From Holophaga foetida DSM 6591 (GTDB lineage: Bacteria > Acidobacteriota > Holophagae > Holophagales > Holophagaceae), in the NCBI RefSeq assembly GCF_000242615.2, contig NZ_KI912268.1, positions 3,170,341 to 3,234,340 on the forward strand: a DNA stretch of 64,000 nucleotides, in the 5' to 3' direction. The translations under genes were made by a program, and so were the position numbers. Within the stretch, counting starts at the first letter, position 1. Each line of letters begins with the position of its first letter. Under the pieces are notes generated by a model. It searched no databases. It saw nothing but the letters and a program-made list of their open reading frames with translations, and was not told the DNA's origin. Shown piece by piece: positions 25,652 through 33,742 of the stretch.

Positions 25652-26147
25652 GAAGGGGTTTGTGGGTGTAGACCGGCAGTTTGGCGCGGCGCCATGCCCG
25701 CATGCCGCCGCGCAGGACATAGATCCAGTTGTGTCCCTCTCCGGTGAGCAGGGGCAGGGCCAGATGGGAGAGTTCGTCGGTCTCGTCCACCAGGATGATG
25801 GCGTCCTTCTCCTTGGCATCGAGTTCATGCAGGCGCTTCCGGAGTTCCGTCAGCGGGATGCTCATGGCCCCGCGGATGTGCCCCTTGGGACCCTCGTAGG
25901 TTTCGCGGGGTCGAAGGTCCACGATCCGGGGGGGGCTGCCCATCATGAGGGACTCCAGTTGCAGGGGGGTCATGGTTGGCGCCTTGCGGGCCCTCCTGTC
26001 CGAGGGGAGGTCCCGGAGCCTGAGGAAGAGGAGCACCAGAAGCACGAGCAGCGTAAAGCCGATGGGGATCAGGAACGCAGGCTGTAGCAGACTGGGGTCG
26101 AGCCCCCAGGAGCCCTGCGCTGCCATCGCAAACGACCGGTTCAGCAT
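25641..26147 (-). CDS. Membrane-anchored rhodanese-like domain protein, catalytic Cys absent
   Basis: The 168-residue protein starts at MLNRSFAMAAQ after AAGGAAGG. It has one TM helix (about 28-45) and a cytoplasmic rhodanese fold (RIVDLRPRETYEGPKGHIRGAMSIPL, WIYVLRGGMRAW). The active-site loop, normally C-x-x-G-x-R, reads VDETDELS, so sulfur transfer is unlikely and a binding role is inferred. It converges with the kdpE remnant and overlaps its end by 11 bases. Confidence 0.75.
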   Translation of the reverse strand: MLNRSFAMAAQGSWGLDPSLLQPAFLIPIGFTLLVLLVLLFLRLRDLPSDRRARKAPTMTPLQLESLMMGSPPRIVDLRPRETYEGPKGHIRGAMSIPLTELRKRLHELDAKEKDAIILVDETDELSHLALPLLTGEGHNWIYVLRGGMRAWRRAKLPVYTHKPLPKA

Positions 26148-26342
26148 CACACCTTCCTTTATGGGAGTCGGGAGATCCTGAACCAATGATGGGAAGTTTT
26201 TCCCCTTTGCCAAGTGGGGCTTTCACGGTTGGGAATTTGTTTGGTTTCCCTGATCCCGATCAGCCCTTCTTCTTCATCTTCCAGTCAAATCGAACCCCGT
26301 GGCCTGGAAGAACTCCGGTAGAGGCGCCTCGGCTCCATGGGT

Positions 26343-27320
26343 TCAGATCTCTATCCCCAGGCGTTCCAGGAGGGTCTGGAAGGGAGGGGGCAGGGGAGCC
26401 ATCACCGCGACCCGTTCACCGCTCCCGGGGTGGTCCAGGGAGAGTTTCCATGCGTGGAGCATGGGGTGCTCGCACAGGATGGCGCGCTTCTCCTCGTCCT
26501 GCCAGCGGGTGGGTCCGCCGTAGAGGGGGTCGCCCAGGATGGGGGCACCGAGGTGTCCCAGGTGGACCCGGATCTGGTGGGTGCGGCCCGTCAGGAGTTC
26601 GCACTCCACCAGGGCCAGTCCCGCGACCCTGGCCAGGACCTTCACCCGGGTCTGGGCGGGGCGTCCTGAGGTGGTGATGCACATCTTCAGACGCTCCAGA
26701 CGATGGCGGCCGATGGGTTCGTCGATGAGGAAGCTCCCCAGCTCCGGGAGCCTGCGGGAGTTCCGCACCAAGGCCAGGTAGCGCTTGTCGACGGTGCGGG
26801 CCTTGAACTGGGCCTGGATGGAAGCCTGGGCCTGGGCGTCCTTGGCGGTGACCAGGCAGCCGGTGGTGAAGCGGTCCAGGCGGTGGACCAGACCGGGCCA
26901 GAGGGGCGCAGCCTCCTCGTCGTCGTCCTCGGCGGCCTGGGTTTCCTGCAGGGCCAGGGCCTCTTTCTGGAGGCGCCCCAGGAGTGCGTTGGCCACGGTT
27001 CCGGTGGGATGGCCGGGACCTGGGTGTACGACGACTCCGGCAGGTTTGTCCAGGATCCAGATCCGGTCGTCCTCGTAGAGCGTGGGCAGGTCGAGATCCT
27101 CGGGCAGGAGGTGGAGCCCTGGGGGGGTGATGTCCGGGACTTCGGTCTCCACCTCGTCCCCGGCCCGGAGGCGGGTACCGCTCTTGGTGACGGCTTGGCC
27201 CTTGACAGCGACCTTGCCGGAGCGGATCCAGAGATCCCACTGGGAGCGGGGGATTTCGGGGAATCGTTCAGTGAGGAAGCGGTCCAGACGTGCGTAATCC
27301 TGTTCCAGGATGATCTTCAA
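26343..27320 (-). CDS. rluD: RluA-family 23S rRNA pseudouridine synthase (RluD-like)
   Basis: The 325-residue enzyme has an N-terminal S4 domain (ARLDRFLTERFPEIPRSQW) and the RluA catalytic domain with PGLVHRLDRFTTGCLV (catalytic Asp in HRLDR), KRYLALV and GRTHQIRVHL. RluD-type enzymes modify helix 69 of 23S rRNA. It is followed after 3 bases by lgt upstream on the same strand, so the two are probably cotranscribed. A second RluA-type gene lies at 32382-33605. Confidence 0.85.
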   Translation of the reverse strand: MKIILEQDYARLDRFLTERFPEIPRSQWDLWIRSGKVAVKGQAVTKSGTRLRAGDEVETEVPDITPPGLHLLPEDLDLPTLYEDDRIWILDKPAGVVVHPGPGHPTGTVANALLGRLQKEALALQETQAAEDDDEEAAPLWPGLVHRLDRFTTGCLVTAKDAQAQASIQAQFKARTVDKRYLALVRNSRRLPELGSFLIDEPIGRHRLERLKMCITTSGRPAQTRVKVLARVAGLALVECELLTGRTHQIRVHLGHLGAPILGDPLYGGPTRWQDEEKRAILCEHPMLHAWKLSLDHPGSGERVAVMAPLPPPFQTLLERLGIEI

Positions 27321-27323
27321 GGC

Positions 27324-28115
27324 TCAAGCCTCCTTGGGGGCCGCGTAGCTGCGGCGGAACCAGAACCATAGAATGATTCCGGCGATGATGAAGAGGAGGG
27401 CGGTGACCCGTCCGGTGGAGAGCCCCGCGAACCAGACCCCGCGGTCCAGATCCCCCCGCCAGGTCTCCATGAGGGCCCGCCCCAGCCCTTCGAGGACGAA
27501 GTAGCTGGCCAGCACCTGGCCCGTGAATCGCCGGTGTTTGCGAACCAGGAGCAGAAGGCCCATCACCGCCAGGTTCATGCAGAAGGTGTAGAGCTGGACA
27601 GGATGGATCGGTAGGTCGAGGGGGGTCCCCGATAGCATGTGGGCGTCTGGGTTGGTGAAGATCACTGCCAGGGCGCTGTGGCTTTCGCTGCCGTAGCAGC
27701 AGCCTGCGGAGAAGCAGCCAAGGCGGCCGATGGCCTGCCCCAGCGCCACGGCCGGGACACAGGCGTCCAGGGTGAGGGGCAGGTTAAGCTTGAGCTTCCG
27801 GGCCCGCCAGAAGAGGGCGATGGCTCCGGCGATGATGCCGCCATGCACGGCGCCTCCCGCCCGGAGAGTGTCCAGGCTGAAGGCATCCTGGAGGCGGGCA
27901 CCCCCGGACACATCCACGACGACCATGAGAACCTTGGCGCCCACAACCCCTGCCAGGAGCAGGGTGATGCTGAGGTCCACGATGGCATCGCCGGACAGGC
28001 CGTCCATGCGCCCCTGGCGCTTGGCCAGGGCCAGGGCGGAAAAGAAGGCGATGACCAGCAGGAGGCCATAGGTGCCGACAGGAAAGTTACCGATGCGGAA
28101 AAGAATGGGGTGCAT
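27324..28115 (-). CDS. lgt: Prolipoprotein diacylglyceryl transferase
   Basis: The 263-residue inner-membrane enzyme has seven hydrophobic segments and the Lgt signature region ALGQAIGRLGCFSAGCCYG. It also has the opening FRIGNFPVGTYGLLLVIAF and the motif HPVQLYTF. It attaches diacylglycerol to the lipobox Cys of lipoproteins, such as the two predicted at 40357 and 49651. It heads a two-gene unit with rluD and diverges from the HIT-like gene. Confidence 0.92.
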   Translation of the reverse strand: MHPILFRIGNFPVGTYGLLLVIAFFSALALAKRQGRMDGLSGDAIVDLSITLLLAGVVGAKVLMVVVDVSGGARLQDAFSLDTLRAGGAVHGGIIAGAIALFWRARKLKLNLPLTLDACVPAVALGQAIGRLGCFSAGCCYGSESHSALAVIFTNPDAHMLSGTPLDLPIHPVQLYTFCMNLAVMGLLLLVRKHRRFTGQVLASYFVLEGLGRALMETWRGDLDRGVWFAGLSTGRVTALLFIIAGIILWFWFRRSYAAPKEA

Positions 28116-28159
28116 GAAGCTCCTCGTAAGGCTCCATTGTAATGGGTATGGAGGTGTTC

Positions 28160-28600
28160 ATGAGTCAGGTGCTGAGAGTCTTCGAGGATGAGTTCTTCAC
28201 CCTCGACGGGGCGGACTATTGCGCCATCCCCGGGTACCTGATCCTGCGGTGCAAGGGGGCGGCCACTTCCGCGGGTGAACTCTCCGAGGAGGAGGCCGCC
28301 CGCTTCGGGGTTCTCTATGCCAAGGCTGTGAAGGCCATCGAGGAGCTGGCGGGAGCCGACCGGGTCTATACCTTGGTTTTCGCGGAGATGGATCGTCGCT
28401 TCCATGTGCACCTCTTTCCCAGGACGCGCTGGATGCTGTTGGACTACTGGAAGCATCACGGAGATTGCCAAGCGGGCCCCGCCAACGGTCCCCTGCTCTT
28501 CGAGTGGGCAAGGACCACCTACACGGGTCAGCTCCGCCTGCCCGTTGGGGCGCCATCGGTCGAGGACGTCCTGGAGCGTCTCCGGGCCGCGCTATCCTGA
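28160..28600 (+). CDS. HIT-like nucleotide-binding protein
   Basis: The 146-residue protein starts at an ATG 6 bases after GGAGG. It carries FHVHLFPR, which fits the histidine-triad pattern H-x-H-x-x-P (residues about 82-89) with the third His replaced, and an upstream helical region with SEEEAARFGVLYAKAVKAIEE as in HIT hydrolases. A diadenosine-polyphosphate-type substrate is suggested, but the incomplete triad leaves this open. It lies 17 bases before the aminotransferase gene, probably in one operon. Confidence 0.55.
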   Translation: MSQVLRVFEDEFFTLDGADYCAIPGYLILRCKGAATSAGELSEEEAARFGVLYAKAVKAIEELAGADRVYTLVFAEMDRRFHVHLFPRTRWMLLDYWKHHGDCQAGPANGPLLFEWARTTYTGQLRLPVGAPSVEDVLERLRAALS

Positions 28601-28617
28601 AGAGTCACGGAGTTTCC

Positions 28618-29808
28618 ATGTCCTACACCCGCCGATCCGAATTCCTGCCCTTCACCCGCCCCATGGTGGGCCAAGAGGAAATCGAGGAGATTATCGATTC
28701 CATCCAGTCGGGGTGGATCACGACGGGGCCCAAGGCCGCCCGTTTCGAGGAGGAGCTGAAGGCCTACAACGGTGTGCCGCACTGCCTGGTGATGAACAGC
28801 GCCACCACGGGCCAGGAGATCTCCATGCAGGTCCTGGGGCTCCAGCCCGGGGATGAGGTCATCACCACCTCCCTCACCTGGGTCTCCACCCTGTCGACGG
28901 TGGTGCTCCAGGGGGGCATCCCCGTACTGGTGGACATCGATCCCAGGACCCTCAACATCGATCCCGCGAAGCTCGAGGCCGCCATCACGCCCCGCACCAA
29001 GGGCATCATTCCTGTGCACCTCACGGGCCTTCCCTGTCCCATGGACGAGATCTGGGCCACCGCCCAGAAGCACGGCCTCTGGGTGGTGGAGGATGCCGCC
29101 CAGGCCATGGGCGCCCACTACAAGGGGCGGAAGATCGGCAGTGACCCACGTTCCGTCATGACCGCCTACAGCTTCCACCCCAACAAGAACATGACCACCG
29201 GCGAGGGCGGGGCCCTGGCCTTCCACGACTCGGCTTATGCCGCCCGCATCCAGCGCCTGCGTTTCCACGGGATCGAACGGGACGCCTGGAAGCGTCAGAG
29301 CAAGGAGGGCAGCCCCCACATCGATGTGGTGGAGCCCGCCCGCAAGGCCAACTTCATGGACCTCCAGGCCGCCATGGGCATCCATCAGATCAAGAAGCTG
29401 GACGGCTTCAACCAGCGTCGGAGCCAGCTCTTCCGCCGCTACCTGGAGCTATTCAAGGATGTCGAGGAGCTGATGATGCCCTGGGAGGGCGACGGGGACC
29501 ACGCCCACTGCTTCCACCTCTTCGTGGCCCGCATCCGCCCCGAGAAGGCGGGCATGGACCGGGACGCCTTCGTGGCCGCCCTCAAGGAGGAGAACATCGG
29601 CACGGGCATCCACTACAAGCCCACCCACCAGCACTCCTTCTACCGGGACTTCTACGCCAAGCACCCCCACGCCCTCCCCAAGGACGGCCTGCCTCACACC
29701 GACTGGAGCGGCGAGCGGCTCTTCTCCCTGCCCCTGTGGCCCGGGCTGAAGGAGGAGGACCAGGACCAGGTGGTGGCGGCGATCAAGCAGGTGCTGGTCA
29801 GGTCTTAG
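28618..29808 (+). CDS. DegT/DnrJ/EryC1/StrS aminotransferase
   Basis: The 396-residue PLP enzyme has the substrate-entry region SGWITTGPKAARFEEEL, WVVEDAAQAMGAHYKGRKIG, and the cofactor Lys in FHPNKNMTTGEGG (Lys 190). The family makes amino sugars on UDP or TDP carriers for LPS, glycans or antibiotics. The closest pattern is ArnB-like (UDP-4-keto sugar). No other sugar-nucleotide genes are adjacent, so the product is uncertain. Confidence 0.85.
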   Translation: MSYTRRSEFLPFTRPMVGQEEIEEIIDSIQSGWITTGPKAARFEEELKAYNGVPHCLVMNSATTGQEISMQVLGLQPGDEVITTSLTWVSTLSTVVLQGGIPVLVDIDPRTLNIDPAKLEAAITPRTKGIIPVHLTGLPCPMDEIWATAQKHGLWVVEDAAQAMGAHYKGRKIGSDPRSVMTAYSFHPNKNMTTGEGGALAFHDSAYAARIQRLRFHGIERDAWKRQSKEGSPHIDVVEPARKANFMDLQAAMGIHQIKKLDGFNQRRSQLFRRYLELFKDVEELMMPWEGDGDHAHCFHLFVARIRPEKAGMDRDAFVAALKEENIGTGIHYKPTHQHSFYRDFYAKHPHALPKDGLPHTDWSGERLFSLPLWPGLKEEDQDQVVAAIKQVLVRS

Positions 29809-29876
29809 GTTACACGTACGGCCAGGAGAGTTCTTCCGCTTCGAGAGGCACGGATCGCGATTTTTCCGAGGAGAAA

Positions 29877-30208
29877 AGCATGTTGGCCGCGGATAAATTG
29901 GATGCACGCGAATAACGGACGCCCTGGTTACCGGCGTTGCGAAGCTTGACCTCCCCCGTTCCATGAAAAGCAAAGGACCTTTCAACCTCCGAACAGGATG
30001 GCAGATCAAGAAAGTTCACCTGGGCACCTGGGACTGGTTCAGCAAGGGATAGGGAGGCTATGGCAAGCTCGCTTGCCTCCGCCTCCCTATCCCTTGCTGA
30101 ACGCGGGCGGCTTTGCCGTCCGCCCCCGCATTGCGGGGCAGGCCCAGGTGCCCCGCCCATAGATCATTTCTTCATCCGCGTTTATCCAATTTATCCGCGG
30201 CTGATGCT
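29877..30208. repeat. Composite nested palindromic element
   Basis: Outer arms 29877-29910 and 30177-30208 are inverted copies (GCCGCGGATAAATTGGAT against ATCCAATTTATCCGCGGC). Inside, GGCACCTGGG (30023-30032) pairs with CCCAGGTGCC (30143-30152). The core is a perfect 21-bp inverted repeat (30038-30058 with 30081-30101) whose loop holds another hairpin, GGCAAG-CTCG-CTTGCC. Two further small hairpins follow (GGGCGGC-GCC..CCGCCC and CCCCGC-ATT-GCGGGG). No coding sequence is seen in 29809-30234. It lies between convergent genes and may be a mobile repeat or a double terminator. Confidence 0.75.
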
Positions 30209-30234
30209 GCTTTTTTCACTGATCCTATCTGATA

Positions 30235-31122
30235 TTAGACGGTCATCCTCCCGCCGAACTCCGCGTAGATGCGGGGCAGGAAGTGCTTGAAGCGGGTGAA
30301 TTCCTTCACGTTATGGCGGGCGAGGCCCTGGATGGCCACCTGGGGGACCGCCACGCCGGGGGGCAGGGTGCACTCGGGGACGCCATTGGAGAGGCGGTAG
30401 CCCAGCCAGAAGCGGGTGCGGTGCTCCAGGCCCTCGGGGGTGTCCCGGAAGATGTGGCACATCATGGCGGGGGCCGTGATGGACTCGTCGTTCTTGTCCA
30501 CGGTGACGGCCCAGCCCTGGCCACCGGCGAAGGTCGCCACATTGGGCTGCTTGAAGCGGCTCATGTCAAAGCCGTAGTCCTTGGGGGAGAGGAAGCTGAT
30601 GGTGATGTTCTCCATGCCGCAGTCGCAGTTCTCGGTGACGTGGTGGACCACGCCCCAGTTGCGCTCGGACATGGGGATGCTCTCATCCAGGATCCGCTTG
30701 CGGCCCTCGGGGCTGAGGTGGATGCCGCCGTGCTGGGGGGGATACCAGATGCGGTAGCGGAGGTCCTCCAGGGGGTGCCAGGCGAACCACCAGTCGACCA
30801 TTTCGGCGGTGACACCAGGGTAGACAATCTTGTTGGCGATGAAGCCCGCGCCGTCCGGGAGGTTGCACCACCCGATCTCCACGTCCAGGTAACCGGGATT
30901 GAGGAGCTCGTTCATCTGGGAGGGGTGGAGGGCCTTGGCGGGGTCGCAGGGCTTTTCCATCATCGCGTAGTGGGCGGGATCCGGCTGGGGGATCTCCTCG
31001 TAGAAATACTTGGCGAAGGGGCGGGCCTTCTCCTCGGGGCTGAGGTCCGGCTGCATCGCCTTGGGCTTGGTGGTGGCGTACCACTCTTTGTAGTTGTATT
31101 GCTTGGCTTCAGGGGTCGACAT
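30235..31122 (-). CDS. PhlG-like hydrolase (2,4-diacetylphloroglucinol hydrolase family)
   Basis: The 295-residue protein resembles the zinc-dependent C-C hydrolase PhlG along its length: GYLDVEIGWCNLPDGAGF, VDWWFAWHPLEDLRYRIW, and the C-terminal HNVKE. His 270 and Glu 274 sit at the same positions as two PhlG zinc ligands; His 131 and Glu 164 are candidates for the others. PhlG removes an acetyl group from diacetylphloroglucinol. The natural substrate here may be another acyl-phloroglucinol or ring-cleavage intermediate. AAGGAG precedes the ATG. It is second in an operon with the EthD-like gene, 29 bases apart. Confidence 0.75.
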   Translation of the reverse strand: MSTPEAKQYNYKEWYATTKPKAMQPDLSPEEKARPFAKYFYEEIPQPDPAHYAMMEKPCDPAKALHPSQMNELLNPGYLDVEIGWCNLPDGAGFIANKIVYPGVTAEMVDWWFAWHPLEDLRYRIWYPPQHGGIHLSPEGRKRILDESIPMSERNWGVVHHVTENCDCGMENITISFLSPKDYGFDMSRFKQPNVATFAGGQGWAVTVDKNDESITAPAMMCHIFRDTPEGLEHRTRFWLGYRLSNGVPECTLPPGVAVPQVAIQGLARHNVKEFTRFKHFLPRIYAEFGGRMTV

Positions 31123-31151
31123 ACTGGGCTCCTTGTCTCGACGGGGGCGTT

Positions 31152-31940
31152 TCAGCTCAGGGGCGTATCGCGGATGATCACGATCTGCTTGGTGTAGAGG
31201 TAGAAGGACTGGGACCAGTTGGCGAACCTTGGGCCCGTGGCGTTCTGCATGGCTTCCACGTACTGACGGAAGGCGCCCACCTGCTCCATGGTGTCGAACC
31301 AGTGGGTGACCACCAGGTCGTAGACCGGGGGATCGACCATCTTGAAGTGCTTGCGGGCGGCCCCGTCATTGTCATTGGCGCGGCAGCGCCAGTTGGCCTG
31401 GACGCGACGGGCCTGCTCCTTGTAGTAGGGGGACTTCTCCACGGCTTCTTCGTGGGCCATGCGCCAGAATTTCTTGTAGTCCTCGGGAAAGACGGTCTCA
31501 TCCCGCATGATGTAATGCAGGACCTTCATGGCGCCCACGCCCTTGACGATGCCCAGGCCGGGGTTGAAGGTGGTCAGGGGGGTGGGGACGGGGATCTCCT
31601 CCTCCTCGGCCATGACGATGATATTGGTGCTTTCGTTGGCGAAGAACTTGCCGTCCTGGGAGGCGGCGGAGGGCACGGCGGGTTCCAGGGTCTCCATCAT
31701 GTCCCGGAAGCTCTTGAAGCTGATCTCCACCACGGCGTCACGATCCGCCGTCTTGTTCTGGTGGTCGGTGTCGCTGAGGAGGCCGAAGGCGCCGTCAATG
31801 ACGTGGTTCTGGACGTAGGAGTCGATCTTGAAGCGCTCCTGCCGGGCGATGGTGCCGTGGTAGAACTCGATGTAGCGCTGGTACTCAGCCCGGGTCAGGC
31901 CGGGGCGCTTGCGGGATGCGGCCATCAGTTTGATAGGCAC
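31152..31940 (-). CDS. Tandem EthD-domain protein
   Basis: The 262-residue protein has two EthD/dimeric alpha-beta-barrel units: residues about 1-110 (MAASRKRPGLTRAEYQRYIE, FYHG) and about 135-255 (KVLHYIMRDETVFPEDYKKFWR, THWFDTMEQVGAF). EthD-like proteins act as small enzymes or carriers in degradation of aromatics, ethers and polyketides. A GTG start follows AGGAGG. It is the first gene of the operon with the PhlG-like hydrolase, so the two probably act on the same compound. Confidence 0.7.
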   Translation of the reverse strand: MPIKLMAASRKRPGLTRAEYQRYIEFYHGTIARQERFKIDSYVQNHVIDGAFGLLSDTDHQNKTADRDAVVEISFKSFRDMMETLEPAVPSAASQDGKFFANESTNIIVMAEEEEIPVPTPLTTFNPGLGIVKGVGAMKVLHYIMRDETVFPEDYKKFWRMAHEEAVEKSPYYKEQARRVQANWRCRANDNDGAARKHFKMVDPPVYDLVVTHWFDTMEQVGAFRQYVEAMQNATGPRFANWSQSFYLYTKQIVIIRDTPLS

Positions 31941-32326
31941 GGTTCACCTCCTGTGGTGGGTTGGACATGGAAGGCCATGGAGCCATGGGTGGAACTGCGG
32001 AGCTTGGGATTCCGTTGGATGGGGTGGATTCTGACACCGTTCATCATCCAAATGTAGTTATGGATGAGTTCCGGTATTTGTTGTGTTAAGCGCGTATGGA
32101 TGGCGTTATCTGAAGGGTTGCTTCTGTTGTGGCATTGAAATAGATACGGGATTCAACCCGGAATACCCGGTAGGTGAAGCGGCTGATCAGATTTATAAAG
32201 GGATATGCCCGTGGGGAATGGCGTGATTAAAGCCTAGCTTTGTGCATTGAAAGGGGGAAATGGTTTGTCGAAATGACACCTATCTGTTTGATGGATGGTT
32301 TCAAGTTCTTCTCTGCTAACTAATAA
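31941..32326. other. Leader region of the EthD-PhlG operon
   Basis: No gene is seen in this 386-base stretch, which is clearly more A/T-rich than its neighbours. It holds a 7-bp inverted repeat at 32044-32067 and presumably the operon promoter. No sigma-54 motif facing the operon was found. Confidence 0.5.
32044..32067. promoter_or_regulatory. Candidate operator upstream of the EthD-PhlG operon
   Basis: Perfect arms TCATCCA and TGGATGA are separated by 10 bases (AATGTAGTTA), about 105 bases upstream of the GTG start. The spacing of the half-sites, one helical turn and a half apart, suits a dimeric repressor. The regulator is not known. Confidence 0.45.
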
Positions 32327-32369
32327 GATCAAAGGCCCCTCGCCATTCAAGGACGAGGGGCCTTTGATC
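32327..32369 (-). terminator. Rho-independent terminator after the RluA-family gene
   Basis: GATCAAAGGCCCCTCG pairs with CGAGGGGCCTTTGATC, a perfect 16-bp stem with an 11-base loop, 12 bases beyond the stop of the minus-strand pseudouridine synthase. Confidence 0.85.
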
Positions 32370-32381
32370 AGGTGGTGAACA

Positions 32382-33605
32382 CTATTTCTTGGGCTTGCCG
32401 GAAACCCTGGGGCGACCAGCTTCAGCAGGCTTCCGGGGCGCGCGTTTGGGCTCCGCTTCTCCTGGACGGGAGGGGCGGGGGCGGCCAAAGGAGGTTCTGG
32501 GCTTCTGGGAGGCATCGGGCCTCTCCCTCTTCGCCTCCGCAGGGGCATCTGCCCCCTTGTCGCTGAATCGCTGGGCCCGATCCACCCGCGCCAGCTTCCG
32601 GCCCTTGGTGATCTTGGGCTTGTAGATGCCCTCTTCGCCCTTGACGCCAGCCTCGGCCCGTTCGACCCGGTGCAGGTTCCGCAGTGCCTTGAGGGCCACT
32701 TCCATGTCTTTGGGAATAGGGGCGCTGACGGTGATGCTTTCGTCGGTCACGGGGTGGCGGATCCCCAGCAGTTCGGCATGCAGGGCCTGGCGGTCGATCA
32801 GATGGCTGGTCTGCCCATAGACCTGGTCGCCCAGGACGGGAAAGCCCCGATCCGCGAACTGGACACGGATCTGGTTGCGGCGACCCGTTTCGAGGCGCAC
32901 TTCGACCACGGTGTAGCCAGGGAGGCGCTCCAGGACGCGGTAGTGGGTGATGGCGAGCTTGGCGCCCTTGGTCTCGCCCTTCTTGGGCTGGACCACGGAC
33001 ATCTTGAGGCTCTTGCTGTGCTCCACCAGCTTGCCCGTGAGGGTCCCGGCGTTCTCGGGGAGTTCGCCCACCAGGATCGCCTTGTAGATGCGGTTCAGGT
33101 GGTGTTCTTCGAAGAGGTTCTTGAGGCCATTCAGGGCTTCGGGGGTCTTGGCGAAGACCAGGACGCCGGAGGTGAAGCGATCCAGGCGGTGGGCGATGTA
33201 GAGGTGGAAGCGCTTGAAGCCTCGACGCCGGTACAGGTCCGTGATGGAGTCTGCAAGGCAGGCCTCATGGGTGCGTTCAGTGGGCACCGTGAGGAGCCCC
33301 GCAGGCTTGTTGACGAAGATCAGATGCTTGTCTTCCCAGAGGATTTCCACCTCCCCGCCAGGCCCCCTCTTCCTGGGCTTGGGGATGGCCGAGTAGGCCG
33401 TGTCCGGGTCGAAGGCGACCGCCAGCTCGTCGCCGGCCTTGAGTCGATGCCCCGCTGTGCGAACGGCCTCGCCGTTCACCTTGGCCATCCCTGCATCGAT
33501 GATGCCTTTGGCCTGGCGGTGGCTCACCTCCAGGATCGTGTGAAGTTCCGTCGCCAGAGCCGTTCCATCGGTCTCGGCCTTCCAGGACTTGTTCAGTCGT
33601 GCCAT
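32382..33605 (-). CDS. RluA-family pseudouridine synthase with basic C-terminal tail
   Basis: The 407-residue protein has an S4-like N-terminal domain (LEVSHRQAKGIIDAGMAKVNG) and the RluA catalytic domain (FVNKPAGLLTVPTE, IAHRLDRFTSGVLVFAK with the catalytic Asp, RRNQIRVQF). From about residue 320 a Lys/Arg/Pro/Ala-rich tail of some 85 residues follows (for example RPRPSRPGEAEPKRAPRKPA), not part of the usual family length of about 300. The tail probably binds RNA or the ribosome. The target uridine is unknown. Confidence 0.85.
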   Translation of the reverse strand: MARLNKSWKAETDGTALATELHTILEVSHRQAKGIIDAGMAKVNGEAVRTAGHRLKAGDELAVAFDPDTAYSAIPKPRKRGPGGEVEILWEDKHLIFVNKPAGLLTVPTERTHEACLADSITDLYRRRGFKRFHLYIAHRLDRFTSGVLVFAKTPEALNGLKNLFEEHHLNRIYKAILVGELPENAGTLTGKLVEHSKSLKMSVVQPKKGETKGAKLAITHYRVLERLPGYTVVEVRLETGRRNQIRVQFADRGFPVLGDQVYGQTSHLIDRQALHAELLGIRHPVTDESITVSAPIPKDMEVALKALRNLHRVERAEAGVKGEEGIYKPKITKGRKLARVDRAQRFSDKGADAPAEAKRERPDASQKPRTSFGRPRPSRPGEAEPKRAPRKPAEAGRPRVSGKPKK

Positions 33606-33690
33606 GGTTTCCTCCCGGCCCGGCGTTCATGGAAACGCTGAGCGCAATGGTATAGAAGATCACGGAGAAGGCCATAGCCCAAGCGAAAAA

Positions 33691-33730
33691 ACACAAGGCC
33701 CGGGAGCAGCGAGCATCCCGGGCCTTGTGT
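33691..33730 (-). terminator. Rho-independent terminator after the PstS-like gene
   Basis: ACACAAGGCCCGGGA pairs with TCCCGGGCCTTGTGT; on the minus strand the stem runs into six Ts. It lies 13 bases after the stop of the PstS-like gene. Confidence 0.9.
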
Positions 33731-33742
33731 CTGATCCTGAGT

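Noticed and set aside
29809..30234. Small coding frames in the palindrome
   Set aside because: They are interrupted or reflect the inverted-repeat sequence, and none has a ribosome site.
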